Origin: Algoriphagus faecimaris
Lineage (GTDB): Bacteria > Bacteroidota > Bacteroidia > Cytophagales > Cyclobacteriaceae
Length of the DNA stretch: 64,000 bases
NCBI RefSeq assembly: GCF_900101705.1
Contig: NZ_FNAC01000001.1
Span: 124,001-188,000 of the forward strand
Direction: 5' to 3'
Shown here piece after piece: positions 44,213 to 53,567 of the stretch. The translations under genes were made by a program, and so were the position numbers. How positions within the stretch are numbered: position 1 is the first letter of the stretch; every line of letters begins with the position of its first letter. A model generated the notes under the pieces. It searched no databases, was not told the origin of the DNA, and worked only from the letters and a program-made list of their open reading frames with translations.

Positions 44213-45271
44213 ATGCGAAATAATTTTCTTCTTCTAATAATCTTCTTGATTTTTTCCTGCAAAAATACACCCAATACCAATAGCGATAAATTCCAACTAC
44301 GAGAAACCAATTTCCATTCGCTGGTCGAACTTCAGGATAATTTATTTTTACTGGGAAGCCCTTCATCTTTTGACATCATGGAGGACGGGAGGATTGTCCT
44401 GACTGATGTGAATTCTCCCAAAATGATCATTTACGATCAAGGTGGCAATCAAGAAAAAGTAATTCAGGCCGATGGAAATGGTCCTTTGCAGTTTCAGAAT
44501 CCCTCCATTGTAAAGTATTACGATGGGAAAATTTATCTTTGGTGTAGTCAACAATTAAAACTCATCACTTATACCCCAGACGGTGATCCGATAGAAGAAT
44601 TTAAAATTTTTGATCGGGCCATTAGTAATTTTACCCCTTTTGAAGACAAACTCATCGCCTACACCAAAGGTGGCTTTATGGACTCCTATATCCAAGTGTA
44701 TGATTTAGGTTTAGGGAAATTAGAAAAAAGCCTGGGCGAAGTCAGTAACGAACAAGTGTTGTTAGATATTTTTTCCTGCTCGGGAGGAATTGACTTAAAA
44801 AACAATGATTTGATTTACATCGCTTCGGATGAGCTTAAAATCAACAAGTTTGACCTTACCACTATGCAATCTATCGAAGAAATAAGCCTTACAGATGAGG
44901 AATTTCAGGTTGGTGAAATCAAAACCAACCCGGTAGATATGGTCAATTCGGATTTTAATCAAGCAGTGAAGTTCATCAATGAAAATAGCACTGTTACGGG
45001 GATTTTCGCTTTAGATAAAGGGATGGTTTTGGTCTCCGAAGTGGGATACTATGAAGGCGATGCTCAAAAGGGGATCACCAACAGTTCGAATAGATTTGAT
45101 AAGTACTACGTCTTAAATGATAATTTTGACCTGACCCAAGTCTATAAATCCAATAAAATTTTGGGAGCAAGTCCTTGCCTGATGACGACAAAAGGAAATT
45201 CCCTTTATCAACTTATACAAGGTCAAAAAGAAAATGATGAAGGCTTTGTAATCAAAACCATTGATTTTTAA
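44213..45271 (+). CDS. Six-bladed beta-propeller lipoprotein, second cassette
   Basis: This 352-residue lipoprotein has the signal MRNNFLLLIIFLIFSC (Cys at 16). Repeated propeller strands follow, for example SFDIMEDGRIVLTDVNSP, IIYDQGGNQEKVIQ and GKIYLWCSQQLKLITY. It resembles the NHL/6-bladed group that pairs with NVEALA peptides. Its sequence is only distantly related to the first propeller, so the two cassettes share control regions rather than a simple duplicated gene set. Function unknown. Confidence 0.7.
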   Translation: MRNNFLLLIIFLIFSCKNTPNTNSDKFQLRETNFHSLVELQDNLFLLGSPSSFDIMEDGRIVLTDVNSPKMIIYDQGGNQEKVIQADGNGPLQFQNPSIVKYYDGKIYLWCSQQLKLITYTPDGDPIEEFKIFDRAISNFTPFEDKLIAYTKGGFMDSYIQVYDLGLGKLEKSLGEVSNEQVLLDIFSCSGGIDLKNNDLIYIASDELKINKFDLTTMQSIEEISLTDEEFQVGEIKTNPVDMVNSDFNQAVKFINENSTVTGIFALDKGMVLVSEVGYYEGDAQKGITNSSNRFDKYYVLNDNFDLTQVYKSNKILGASPCLMTTKGNSLYQLIQGQKENDEGFVIKTIDF

Positions 45272-45349
45272 TTGATCCCTTCATCATCAAAACCTAAGAT
45301 ATTGAAAGTGATTCATTTTTGATGTTTTTTTACATCAAATAAAAGAACC

Positions 45350-45589
45350 ATGGCAAGACAAAGTATTTCACTGACGGAACCAAATGATGAATGGCTAAAA
45401 GCACAAGTGGAAAACCAGGAATATAGCAGTAAAAGCGAACTGGTTAATGATTTGATTCGACAGGCAAGAAAGCAACAGGCAGAAATTGATTGGCTGAGAG
45501 CCAAATTAGAAAAAGCCGAAAATAGCGGCTTTACCAACCATACCAAGGACCAAATCTTGAAAGAAGCCAAGAAATTGATCAATGGCTGA
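45350..45589 (+). CDS. ParD-family antitoxin
   Basis: This 79-residue protein has a ribbon-helix-helix start (MARQSISLTEPNDEWLKAQVENQEYSSKSELVNDLIR, shown here as a motif range) and a helical, charged C-terminal tail that would bind the toxin. The stop overlaps the start of the toxin gene by 8 bases. The RHH layout and length match ParD. Confidence 0.85.
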   Translation: MARQSISLTEPNDEWLKAQVENQEYSSKSELVNDLIRQARKQQAEIDWLRAKLEKAENSGFTNHTKDQILKEAKKLING

Positions 45590-45797
45590 CTATAAATTAA
45601 GCCATGAGGCAAAAAATGATTTGATTCGAATTTACCTATTTGGGGTAGAAAGATTTGGAATGAGTCAAGCTGATAAATATTACAACAATTTATTTCATTG
45701 CTTTGAAATGATCGCACAAAGACCCTTTTCTTTTATAATGACCTCCTCCAGATCATCTACCACCAGATCAAACCATTTCTTTAGATTCACACTCTAG
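45582..45797 (+). pseudogene. ParE-family toxin, truncated at the C-terminus
   Basis: The first ~50 residues (MADYKLSHEAKNDLIRIYLFG..., IAQRPFSF) match the N-terminal half of ParE toxins. Normal ParE is ~95-100 residues and continues with conserved strands that carry the toxic activity. Here the sequence after RPFSF is unrelated (TSSRSSTTRSNHFF) and ends after 71 residues. It therefore looks like a gene cut by an insertion or deletion event. The antitoxin is intact. Confidence 0.7.
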
Positions 45798-45862
45798 TCC
45801 GCATAGTTTACAACCTTCATCTGTTTGTAATTTGATTTTTAGAGGTTCCTAGGAGATTGTTC
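45735..45862 (-). pseudogene. Possible gene remnant antisense to the truncated toxin tail
   Basis: On the reverse strand a frame without start codon reads LQTDEGCKLCGLECESKEMV and stops. A one-base shift continues as KWFDLVVDDLEEVIIKEKG. The CxxC-like spacing and continuous coding look suggest the frayed 3' end of a foreign gene. I do not recognise it. Confidence 0.3.
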
Positions 45863-45875
45863 CAAATGAGACGTC

Positions 45876-46895
45876 TTAAAGCAAATCAAACCCTTTTCGC
45901 ATCGCAAAACTTTCCCGAATCCAAGCAGCCAATCGTGCGCTTTGAGCAAAGTCCAAGGTCTGCTGTCCATCAGAATAGGCCTTTTCAGGAATCTCATGTG
46001 ATTCATAGATAATACCATCCGCACCCGCCATCACTCCGGCTAAGGCCATCTGTGAAACATAAGAGCGAATACCTATTCCATGAGAAGGATCCACAATCAC
46101 CGGAAGATGAGACTTCGCTTTTAAAATCGGAATCGCATTTAAATCCAAGGTATTTCTTGATGCCTTTTCGTAAGTTCTAATTCCTCGCTCACAGAGAATC
46201 AGCTTTTCATTTCCTCCAGAGAAAACATACTCTGCAGACTGTAACAATTCCTCGATCGTTCCAGAAATTCCTCGCTTGATCATCACTGCTTTGTCCACTT
46301 TTCCGAGTTCGTCCAGCAAGTTGAAGTTTTGGGAGTTTCGCGCCCCTACTTGATAGATATCCACATACGGATACATTTCCTCGATTTGGGAAGTCTGCAT
46401 CACTTCCGTGACTATTTTGATTCCAGCCTCGGAGGCTATTGAGTGCCAAAGCTTGAGTCCATCAATACCCATACCTCGGAAAGCATAAGGGGAAGTTCGG
46501 GGTTTGAATACCCCGCCGCGCATCATGCGGATTCCGTTTTCTACGCAATGCTTGACGACCTTACGAATTTGCTCCTCAGACTCAATGGAGCATGGCCCGG
46601 TGATAATGGCCATTTCTCCATCCTTGATATATACACCATCTCCCAAGTCCACGGAAGTAGGTTTGGCTTTCCATTTTTTAGAAACCAATTTGTATTCATC
46701 GGAGACAATATGGATATCCCGAATACCATCAAGTTGACCGATTTTACGGATATCAAATTCTTTTTTTCCGATGCCGATGATGTAATCCCCCAATTGGGTT
46801 CTCACTTCAGTAGTTTTGTAGCCGATTCCATTGACCTTTTCAATGAGGGTTTCCTTTTGCTTGGAAGAAATATCGGGTTGTAGTTGGATAATCAT
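45876..46895 (-). CDS. aroF: 3-deoxy-7-phosphoheptulonate synthase (DAHP synthase)
   Basis: This 339-residue enzyme has an N-terminal ~90-residue ferredoxin-like regulatory domain (MIIQLQPDISSKQKE, RTQLGDYIIGIG). The barrel of the type I-beta family follows, with ITGPCSIESEEQI, MRGGVFKPRTSPYAFRG (range given) and the metal and substrate-binding ILCERGIRTY and VIVDPSHGIG. It catalyses the first step of the shikimate pathway. It is the last gene of the trp operon, after trpA with a 51-base gap. That placement couples chorismate supply with tryptophan synthesis. Confidence 0.95.
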   Translation of the reverse strand: MIIQLQPDISSKQKETLIEKVNGIGYKTTEVRTQLGDYIIGIGKKEFDIRKIGQLDGIRDIHIVSDEYKLVSKKWKAKPTSVDLGDGVYIKDGEMAIITGPCSIESEEQIRKVVKHCVENGIRMMRGGVFKPRTSPYAFRGMGIDGLKLWHSIASEAGIKIVTEVMQTSQIEEMYPYVDIYQVGARNSQNFNLLDELGKVDKAVMIKRGISGTIEELLQSAEYVFSGGNEKLILCERGIRTYEKASRNTLDLNAIPILKAKSHLPVIVDPSHGIGIRSYVSQMALAGVMAGADGIIYESHEIPEKAYSDGQQTLDFAQSARLAAWIRESFAMRKGFDLL

Positions 46896-46900
46896 TTGGA

Positions 46901-46928
46901 TTTACGAATTACGATTTACGAATTACGA
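46901..46928. repeat. Two perfect 14-bp tandem repeats before aroF
   Basis: TTTACGAATTACGA occurs twice head to tail between trpA and aroF. Such TTTACGAATTACG runs are common as spacers in Bacteroidota genomes. Confidence 0.6.
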
Positions 46929-46946
46929 GGCTTTTTCAAAAGAAAT

Positions 46947-47720
46947 CTAGTTAATAACAGCCTTGATGTAATCCTGAATATCTTGAGATTGATTTTGTGA
47001 TTCTTTGATTTTTTTGATAAATGCCGAACCGATAATGGCTCCGTGACTATAAGTCGAAGCGATGCTGAAGGTCTCTGCATCGGAAATGCCAAAACCAATC
47101 AGCCGGGGATTTTTGAGATTCATCTCTTGCACGCGTTTGAAATAAGCGATTTGCTCTTCGCTGATTCCACTTTTTGCTCCAGTAATGGAATGTGAGGAAA
47201 CCATATAAATAAATCCATCGGTATTTTCATCGATTTCACGAATCCGCTTCTCGGAAGTTTGAGGAGAAATCAGAAAGGTGTTGACCAATCCATATTCCTC
47301 AAAAACGCTTTTGTACTCATCCAAATACTGCTGCATGGGCAAATCAGGGACGATCAAACCATCAATCCCAACCTCCTTGCACTTTTTGCAAAAGTTCTCC
47401 ATCCCAAACTGTATAATGGGATTCAAATACCCCATCAAGACAACAGGAATGTGAATTTTAGCACGAAAGCCTTTGAGTTGTTCAAAAAGCACCTTCATGC
47501 TCATGCCATTGTCCAAAGCAATTTTATTGCTGTCTTGAATGGTCGGACCATCTGCAATCGGATCTGAATAGGGCACCCCAATCTCTATGATATCCGCTCC
47601 TCCGGCCTGAATGGCTTCCATCACAGGAAGGGTATCTTCCAAATGGGGAAAACCAGCCGTAAAGTAGATCGAGAGCACCCGCTCCTGTTTGTTCTTGAAT
47701 AAATAATGTATGCGATTCAT
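46947..47720 (-). CDS. trpA: Tryptophan synthase alpha subunit
   Basis: This 257-residue TIM barrel has the trpA motifs IEIGVPYSDPIADGPTIQ (catalytic Asp and Glu) and VLMGYLNPI. The C-terminal GFGISDAE phosphate loop is also present. It cleaves indole-3-glycerol phosphate to indole. The start is the ATG at 47720; a longer frame to 47777 runs into repetitive spacer sequence and was rejected. A spacer of 88 bases with GATGTCCGATG-type repetitive sequence separates it from trpB. Confidence 0.95.
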   Translation of the reverse strand: MNRIHYLFKNKQERVLSIYFTAGFPHLEDTLPVMEAIQAGGADIIEIGVPYSDPIADGPTIQDSNKIALDNGMSMKVLFEQLKGFRAKIHIPVVLMGYLNPIIQFGMENFCKKCKEVGIDGLIVPDLPMQQYLDEYKSVFEEYGLVNTFLISPQTSEKRIREIDENTDGFIYMVSSHSITGAKSGISEEQIAYFKRVQEMNLKNPRLIGFGISDAETFSIASTYSHGAIIGSAFIKKIKESQNQSQDIQDYIKAVIN

Positions 47721-47808
47721 GAAATATTTGTTTGATGTCCTTTGCCCGATGTCCGATGAGAATATATAAGCATACATCGGTCATCTGACATCCCGCACCG
47801 GACTTTTA

Positions 47809-48987
47809 TCAATATCCTCCCCACTTGATATAGGTCTCCAGATCCTTGTCTCCCCGTCCGGAAAGATTGATTACAATCACGTCGTCCTTTCGATACTCAA
47901 TCATATTCAGGGCATGGATGGCATGAGCGGTCTCGATAGCGGGGATGATTCCCTCGGTGCGGCTGAGGAGAATTCCTGCCTTCATCGCATCCTCATCCTC
48001 CACAGCCACGAATTCGCCTCGACCGATATCAAATAAATGGGCATGAACTGGTCCGATTCCAGGATAGTCCAATCCTGCAGAAATGGAATGTGGCTCGACT
48101 ACTTGTCCATCTTCGGTCTGCATTAAAATCGTCTTCGAACCGTGCAAAATCCCCGGAGTCCCCAAAACCGTCGTTGCGGCGGATTTCCCACTGCTGATTC
48201 CCAATCCTGCCGCTTCTGCTGCGATCAATCGTACTTCGGGTGTATTGTAATAATGATAAAAGGCTCCTGCAGCATTGGATCCTCCACCCACACAGGCAAT
48301 CACCAAATCGGGATTTTCACGGCCTTCTTTTTCCTTCAACTGCCATTTCATTTCCTCAGAAATCACTGACTGAAAACGAGCCACCATTTCTGGGTAGGGA
48401 TGCGGACCTACTACCGAACCGATGATGTAATGCGTATCCACGGGATTATTGATCCATTGACGCATGGCTTCATTAGTGGCATCCTTGAGTGTGCGGGAAC
48501 CGGAAGTTGCCGGTACTACTTTCGCACCAAGAATTTTCATTCGCTCCACATTGGGTCGCTGCCGCTCGATGTCCAACTCACCCATGTATACGGTGCAATC
48601 CATGCCCATCAAGGCACAAACTGTCGCCGTAGCCACGCCGTGTTGACCTGCTCCGGTCTCAGCGATGATGCGCTTCTTGCCGAGCTTCTTTGCCAAAATG
48701 ATCTGACCAATTGTGTTATTCACTTTGTGCGCTCCGGTATGGCAAAGGTCCTCTCGCTTCAGGTAGATTTTTGCACCGAATTGCTCAGACAAGCGACTGG
48801 CAAAATATAAAGGCGTTGGTCTTCCCACAAAGTCTCGTAGCAACAGCTGAAACTCCTCTTGAAATTCCTCAGAAGCCACAATAGACTCGTAATTATCCCG
48901 CAGCTCCTCGATATTGGGATGCAGCATTTCAGGAATGTAGGCACCCCCGAATTTGCCATAAAAACCCCTTTCATCCACTCTGATCAT
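47809..48987 (-). CDS. trpB: Tryptophan synthase beta subunit
   Basis: This 392-residue PLP enzyme has the PLP lysine in [14 protein letters not shown] (near residue 87), the phosphate loop [10 protein letters not shown], and the C-terminal NLSGRGDKD signature. It joins indole and serine to give tryptophan. It starts 12 bases after trpF. Confidence 0.97.
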   Translation of the reverse strand: MIRVDERGFYGKFGGAYIPEMLHPNIEELRDNYESIVASEEFQEEFQLLLRDFVGRPTPLYFASRLSEQFGAKIYLKREDLCHTGAHKVNNTIGQIILAKKLGKKRIIAETGAGQHGVATATVCALMGMDCTVYMGELDIERQRPNVERMKILGAKVVPATSGSRTLKDATNEAMRQWINNPVDTHYIIGSVVGPHPYPEMVARFQSVISEEMKWQLKEKEGRENPDLVIACVGGGSNAAGAFYHYYNTPEVRLIAAEAAGLGISSGKSAATTVLGTPGILHGSKTILMQTEDGQVVEPHSISAGLDYPGIGPVHAHLFDIGRGEFVAVEDEDAMKAGILLSRTEGIIPAIETAHAIHALNMIEYRKDDVIVINLSGRGDKDLETYIKWGGY

Positions 48988-48999
48988 ATCTTCTCCCGT

Positions 49000-49638
49000 T
49001 TAAATCGCCTCTTGAGAAAGAAGCTTTTGTTTAAATTTTTTCAGTTTTTCAATATTTTTCAAACCCGGTGCATCTTCAAATCTCGAGTTCAAATCTACTC
49101 CCTCAAGCTTCGAGATTCGCTTGCGCAAAGCTGCAATTTCCTCTACACTCTCCTCATCCACCCCCCCACTTAAGAGAAAGCCTTTGTCGAAGGGATAAGT
49201 TTCCAAAACAGACCAATCAAATTTCTGCCCTGATCCTCCGTGCGCTTTAGTCGCAGTATCGAAAAGAAATTTACTCACAAAAGGCAGGTAAGCTTCCAGA
49301 CTTTTCCAATCAATTTTCTCCGAAACAGAAACTACTTTCCAAAGCTCACAGGGTGTCCGTTCCGAAAGTTTTTTGACAAATTCTGCGGATTCATTTCCAT
49401 GAAGCTGAATGGCCGAAAGCTGAAATAAACCTACTTTCCTGAGAATTTCCACCTCGGATTCATTGACAAAAACCCCGACTTTTTTCACTGCAATTCCTTT
49501 CAACTCTACCGCTCGATCTTCGGTGACAAAGCGCGGTGACTTGGGATAAAAGATCAATCCCATCCAATCCGGCTTGACCTCAGCGATCAAGCTTTGGATA
49601 TTTCCCAATTCACGCATGCCACAGACTTTGATTTCCAT
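49000..49638 (-). CDS. trpF: Phosphoribosylanthranilate isomerase
   Basis: This 212-residue TIM barrel starts MEIKVCGM, the family signature with the catalytic Cys at 6. The catalytic Asp is in KFLFDTATKAHGGSGQKFDW near residue 135, and the C-terminal FLLSGGVDEE phosphate loop is present. The stop of trpC and the start of trpF share one base (TGATG), so the genes are translationally coupled. Confidence 0.95.
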   Translation of the reverse strand: MEIKVCGMRELGNIQSLIAEVKPDWMGLIFYPKSPRFVTEDRAVELKGIAVKKVGVFVNESEVEILRKVGLFQLSAIQLHGNESAEFVKKLSERTPCELWKVVSVSEKIDWKSLEAYLPFVSKFLFDTATKAHGGSGQKFDWSVLETYPFDKGFLLSGGVDEESVEEIAALRKRISKLEGVDLNSRFEDAPGLKNIEKLKKFKQKLLSQEAI

Positions 49639-50453
49639 CAGGCTTTGGAGAGTTCGCTAGCTGTCAATCGTTTGAATTCCTTGATAAAGTTGTAAGCGGC
49701 CTGCTCCGGACGACTGGATTTCATGAAATTCTCGCCGATCAAAAACCCGTCAAAACCCGCTTTTTTCAACTCAATCAGTGTCTTAGGATCAGAAATTCCG
49801 CTTTCAGAGATTTTTACAAAGGTATCTGGAATCGTAGTCACGAGCTCCAAAGAAGTATCAATGGATACCTCGAAAGTCTTCAAGTTTCGATTATTCACCC
49901 CCACCAAGTCCACGCCATCATTCAGGCTTTTTTCCAATTCTTCTCCATCGTGTACCTCGAGCAAAACCTCCATGCCTAGGTTTTTGGCAAAGTAGGCCAA
50001 GGACTTCAGTTTTTCTGGTTCCAAAGCTGCTGCGATCAACAGGACGCAGTCCGCACCAATGGATTTGGCTTCGATAATTTGATATTCGTCCACGACAAAG
50101 TCTTTTCGGAGAATCGGACAGAAATTGAATTTTCGAGCGATCTTCAAATCCTCATTATTTCCTCCGAAATACTCCTGATCGGTCAGAATTGACAGTGCCG
50201 AAGCGCCAGCCTGCATGTAACCAATACTGACCTGCTCCACGGAAGCGGCGCCATTGATCAATCCTTTGGAAGGGGATTTCCGCTTGAATTCTGCAATGAT
50301 CCCAGACTTATCCGGATCGGTCACATATTTTTTCATGGAGACCACCTTACCGTCAAAAAAGGGACTTTTTTCCAGAAGTTTGACGGGAATCAAGCTTTTC
50401 CGCTCTTCGACTTCTTGGTACTTGTCTGCAATTATTTTTTCTAAAATATTCAT
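49638..50453 (-). CDS. trpC: Indole-3-glycerol phosphate synthase
   Basis: This 271-residue TIM barrel has IIAEFKRKSPSKGLI (catalytic Lys) and the later LRKDFVVDEYQI and LVGVNNRNLKTFEV segments of the TrpC active site, with the ISESGI phosphate loop. It makes indole-3-glycerol phosphate. The TTG in frame two codons upstream was rejected for the ATG at 50453. It overlaps trpF by one base. Confidence 0.95.
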   Translation of the reverse strand: MNILEKIIADKYQEVEERKSLIPVKLLEKSPFFDGKVVSMKKYVTDPDKSGIIAEFKRKSPSKGLINGAASVEQVSIGYMQAGASALSILTDQEYFGGNNEDLKIARKFNFCPILRKDFVVDEYQIIEAKSIGADCVLLIAAALEPEKLKSLAYFAKNLGMEVLLEVHDGEELEKSLNDGVDLVGVNNRNLKTFEVSIDTSLELVTTIPDTFVKISESGISDPKTLIELKKAGFDGFLIGENFMKSSRPEQAAYNFIKEFKRLTASELSKA

Positions 50454-50462
50454 AATCAATGG

Positions 50463-51473
50463 TTAAGCGAATGAAACAGAAGTTTTTGGATTGACCAGCC
50501 CGTTAAACACTTCGAGGGCCTTTCCACTCATCAATACTTCTCTTGCCTGAGCTACTGCTTCGGTAAATGATAATGTTGGATTTGCTGTGACCAAAGCCGC
50601 AGCGGAATTGGCCAAAACGACCTCATTTTGGGGATTAGTTCCTTTTCCTTTCAGAATGTTCTCAAAGATTTTGGCTGATTCTTGGACCGTTTCTCCTCCT
50701 TTGATTTCTGCTGCCTTTAGCTTTGAAAGACCGATTTGCTCCGGGCTAAAGAGCTTTTCACCGGTATTGGATATCATTTTAAAATCCCCTGTCAAGGAAA
50801 TCTCATCATAGCCATCTAACGCATGAAGGATGGAAAACTGCGCATCACTTTCCTGATAGAGGTAGGCATACAATCGTGCCAGTTCCAAACTGAATACCCC
50901 GACCAATTGCTTCTTGGGAAAGCTCGGATTCACCATAGGACCGAGCATATTGAAGAAGGTTTTGACACCCAACTCCTTTCGGATAGGAGCCACATTTTTC
51001 ATCGCAGGGTGAAAAAGCGGTGCATGCAGAAAGCAAATCCCTGCCTCGTCCAAGGAACGCCTGATTTCACTGATATCATTGGTAAACTCATAGCCAAAAT
51101 AAGCTAGCAAATTAGATGAACCGCAAATCGAGGAAACTCCCGTGTTACCATGCTTGGCCACATTTTGCCCAGCTCCAGCCACGATAAAGGAAGAAAGGGT
51201 GGAAATATTGAAGGTGTCTTTTCCGTCGCCTCCTGTACCACATAGATCCATGGCGTCGTATTCAGAAATCTCCACAGGCACACAAAGCTCGAGCATGGCT
51301 TCTCTGAATCCGCGTAACTCCTCGACAGTGATTGAACGCATCAAATAAACCGTCATAAATGCCGCCACTTGAGAGGAATTGTAAGCTCCCGTAGCCAGAT
51401 TTTTAAGCACTTCTCTCGCTTGGGCTTGACTCAGTGTTTTATGCTCGATCAGTTGATTTAAAATTTCTTTCAT
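50463..51473 (-). CDS. trpD: Anthranilate phosphoribosyltransferase
   Basis: This 336-residue enzyme has the PRPP-binding DLCGTGGDGKDTFNIST motif and VAKHGNTGVSSICGSSNLL, and the later LGPMVNP. It transfers phosphoribosyl to anthranilate. It is a free-standing TrpD, not fused to the glutaminase; trpG is a separate gene 24 bases upstream. Confidence 0.96.
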   Translation of the reverse strand: MKEILNQLIEHKTLSQAQAREVLKNLATGAYNSSQVAAFMTVYLMRSITVEELRGFREAMLELCVPVEISEYDAMDLCGTGGDGKDTFNISTLSSFIVAGAGQNVAKHGNTGVSSICGSSNLLAYFGYEFTNDISEIRRSLDEAGICFLHAPLFHPAMKNVAPIRKELGVKTFFNMLGPMVNPSFPKKQLVGVFSLELARLYAYLYQESDAQFSILHALDGYDEISLTGDFKMISNTGEKLFSPEQIGLSKLKAAEIKGGETVQESAKIFENILKGKGTNPQNEVVLANSAAALVTANPTLSFTEAVAQAREVLMSGKALEVFNGLVNPKTSVSFA

Positions 51474-51497
51474 TTTAAGGTTGATTTTGGGCAGAAA

Positions 51498-52064
51498 TCA
51501 GGATTCCAACCAGTTTTGAATGATTTTGACTCCATTTTCGGTGAGGATACTTTCCGGATGAAACTGAACTCCACGAACCGCAAACTGTTTGTGGCGAACG
51601 GCCATGATTTGACCATCGGGAGTTTTAGCGATCATTTCCAAGTCTGACGAAAGGGTGGATTCATCAATGACCCAAGAGTGATATCTTCCAATAGGAAAAG
51701 TATCGGGGATTCCTTCGAAAAGCAAATCTCTTTCCACTTTCACCTGAGAAGCCACCCCGTGCAAAACCTCGGAAAGATTGATCAGGCTACCGCCGAATGC
51801 CTCGCCAATCGCCTGATGTCCAAGACAAACTCCTAAAATGGATTTTTCGGCAGCATATCGCTTGAGCAATTCAGGCATGATCCCCGCTTCCGAGGGAATT
51901 CCCGGACCGGGAGAAAGCAGGATTTTATCGTATTGAGCGACATCTTCAAGCGAAATTTTATCATTTCGGAAGACGTCCATACGATCTCCATAGCCTAGCT
52001 GTCGGATGATGTACACCAGGTTGTAAGTAAAGGAGTCGTAATTATCAAGTACCAGTATTTTCAT
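51498..52064 (-). CDS. trpG: Anthranilate synthase glutamine amidotransferase subunit
   Basis: This 188-residue class I amidotransferase has the nucleophile motif LGVCLGHQAIGEAFGG with Cys near 79 and the His-Glu pair in VQFHPESIL. The start MKILVLDNYDSFTYNLV is characteristic. It provides ammonia for TrpE and lies 12 bases after it. Confidence 0.95.
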   Translation of the reverse strand: MKILVLDNYDSFTYNLVYIIRQLGYGDRMDVFRNDKISLEDVAQYDKILLSPGPGIPSEAGIMPELLKRYAAEKSILGVCLGHQAIGEAFGGSLINLSEVLHGVASQVKVERDLLFEGIPDTFPIGRYHSWVIDESTLSSDLEMIAKTPDGQIMAVRHKQFAVRGVQFHPESILTENGVKIIQNWLES

Positions 52065-52076
52065 GGTTTAATAGGT

Positions 52077-53489
52077 TCAAATAGTTTCAGCAGCACGAAG
52101 GGCCACTCTTAGTGCTTCCAGTTTATTGGCTACTTCCTGCAGCTCGGAGGGGATGGAAGATTTAGCCACCACACCAGCACCCGCTTGGAATCGCAATTGG
52201 TTATTTTCGGACACAAAAGACCGGATCAAAATAGCATGATTAAAATCCCCATTGAAACCCAAGTACCCAATGGCCCCACCATAAAACTGTCGGCTGATAT
52301 TTTCTAATTCATCGATGAGTTCCATCGCTCGATACTTGGGCGCGCCGGAGAGCGTTCCTGCCGGAAAAGTATCCGCTACCAGCTGAAGAGGATTGGTGCC
52401 TTCAGGCAATTCACCCGTCACTTTTGAAACCAAATGAATGACATGAGAATAATATTGGATTTCTTTAAATACATCCACATTTACTAAGTCCGAGGATCGG
52501 GAAAGATCATTTCGGGCCAAATCCACTAGCATCACATGCTCTGAATTTTCCTTGGGATCATCGAAGAGCTTTTTGGCTAATTCTGCATCGTCAACGTCAT
52601 TTCCTGTTCGTCGGAAAGTCCCCGCAATGGGAAAAATTGTCGCTTTTCGGTTTTTGACCACAATCTGTGCCTCGGGAGAACTCCCAAAAACCTTGAACGA
52701 ACCATAATCAAAATAGAACAAATAGGGAGAGGGATTAACGGAACGCAAGGCGCGGTAGACGTTGAATTCGTCCCCTTTGAATTCGGTGGTAAATCGTCTG
52801 GAGAGTACAATCTGAAATACATCCCCTCGGAAACAATGTTCCCGACCTTGATTGAGTATTTTCAGAAATTCTTCGTCCGTATAGTTCGAAACCTCCTCTC
52901 CTACTTTTTTGAAGGAATAGGCAGGTATATTTTTATTGTTGAGCAATTGCTCGATTTCGGGCATGTATTCTGGGTTTTCAGCCCCTGCCACCCGATGCTC
53001 AAATAGGTGCAATTCATTCTTATAATGATCCACCACGATGATGTTTTGATACATGGAGTAGTGCATCATCGGGATGTCATTGGCTTGAGTCTTACTTAGC
53101 TTGATGTCTTCAAACCAGCCCACCGTATCGTATTGAATGTAGCCAAAAAGTCCATTGGTACTAAACTTAAATTTGTCTGGAGTAGGATCAAATTTATTTC
53201 CAAAAGCTCTTAAATGATCCATCAGAGACTTTTCGGCAGTCACCTCATAATTCAACTCTTCACCATTGGGCAACTTTTCCGAGACCTTTCCTTCATTGAA
53301 AGAAAAGGTCGCAAGCGGATTAAAGCAGATATAGGAATAGCTGTTTTCCTGCCCGTGGTAATCGGAGCTTTCCAGTAGGATGGGATTGGCAAATCGATCC
53401 CTGATTTGAAGGTAAATACTCACAGGAGTGATCGTATCAGCTAATCGCTTCTTGTAGGTGGTTAGAATCGGAAATTTGACGTGGTTCAT
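52077..53489 (-). CDS. trpE: Anthranilate synthase component I
   Basis: This 470-residue chorismate-binding enzyme has the C-terminal catalytic segments VFGSSPEAQIVV, PIAGTFRRTGND, VDLARNDLSRSS, FPAGTLSGAPKYRAMELI and the final RFQAGAGVVAKS. The N-terminal part contains a Trp feedback-site-like LLESSDYHGQ. It makes anthranilate. It is the first structural gene of the trp operon, directly behind a transcription attenuator and the leader peptide gene. Confidence 0.96.
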   Translation of the reverse strand: MNHVKFPILTTYKKRLADTITPVSIYLQIRDRFANPILLESSDYHGQENSYSYICFNPLATFSFNEGKVSEKLPNGEELNYEVTAEKSLMDHLRAFGNKFDPTPDKFKFSTNGLFGYIQYDTVGWFEDIKLSKTQANDIPMMHYSMYQNIIVVDHYKNELHLFEHRVAGAENPEYMPEIEQLLNNKNIPAYSFKKVGEEVSNYTDEEFLKILNQGREHCFRGDVFQIVLSRRFTTEFKGDEFNVYRALRSVNPSPYLFYFDYGSFKVFGSSPEAQIVVKNRKATIFPIAGTFRRTGNDVDDAELAKKLFDDPKENSEHVMLVDLARNDLSRSSDLVNVDVFKEIQYYSHVIHLVSKVTGELPEGTNPLQLVADTFPAGTLSGAPKYRAMELIDELENISRQFYGGAIGYLGFNGDFNHAILIRSFVSENNQLRFQAGAGVVAKSSIPSELQEVANKLEALRVALRAAETI

Positions 53490-53509
53490 GGGTGGTTAAT
53501 TTTTGACAT

Positions 53510-53542
53510 AAAAAAAGGCTTACCGGGGGAAACCAGTAAGCC
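53510..53542 (-). terminator. trp attenuator terminator
   Basis: On the reverse strand GGCTTACTGG pairs with CCGGTAAGCC (one internal mismatch) around TTTCCCC, followed by TTTTTTT. It lies between the leader peptide stop and the trpE start. Confidence 0.85.
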
Positions 53543-53567
53543 GTTTATATAGTTCTTGCATTCAAAT

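Noticed and set aside
47721-47800. GATGTCCGATG-type repeats between trpB and trpA as an operator
   Set aside because: The units are irregular and lie within an operon; spacer sequence of this kind is common in the phylum.
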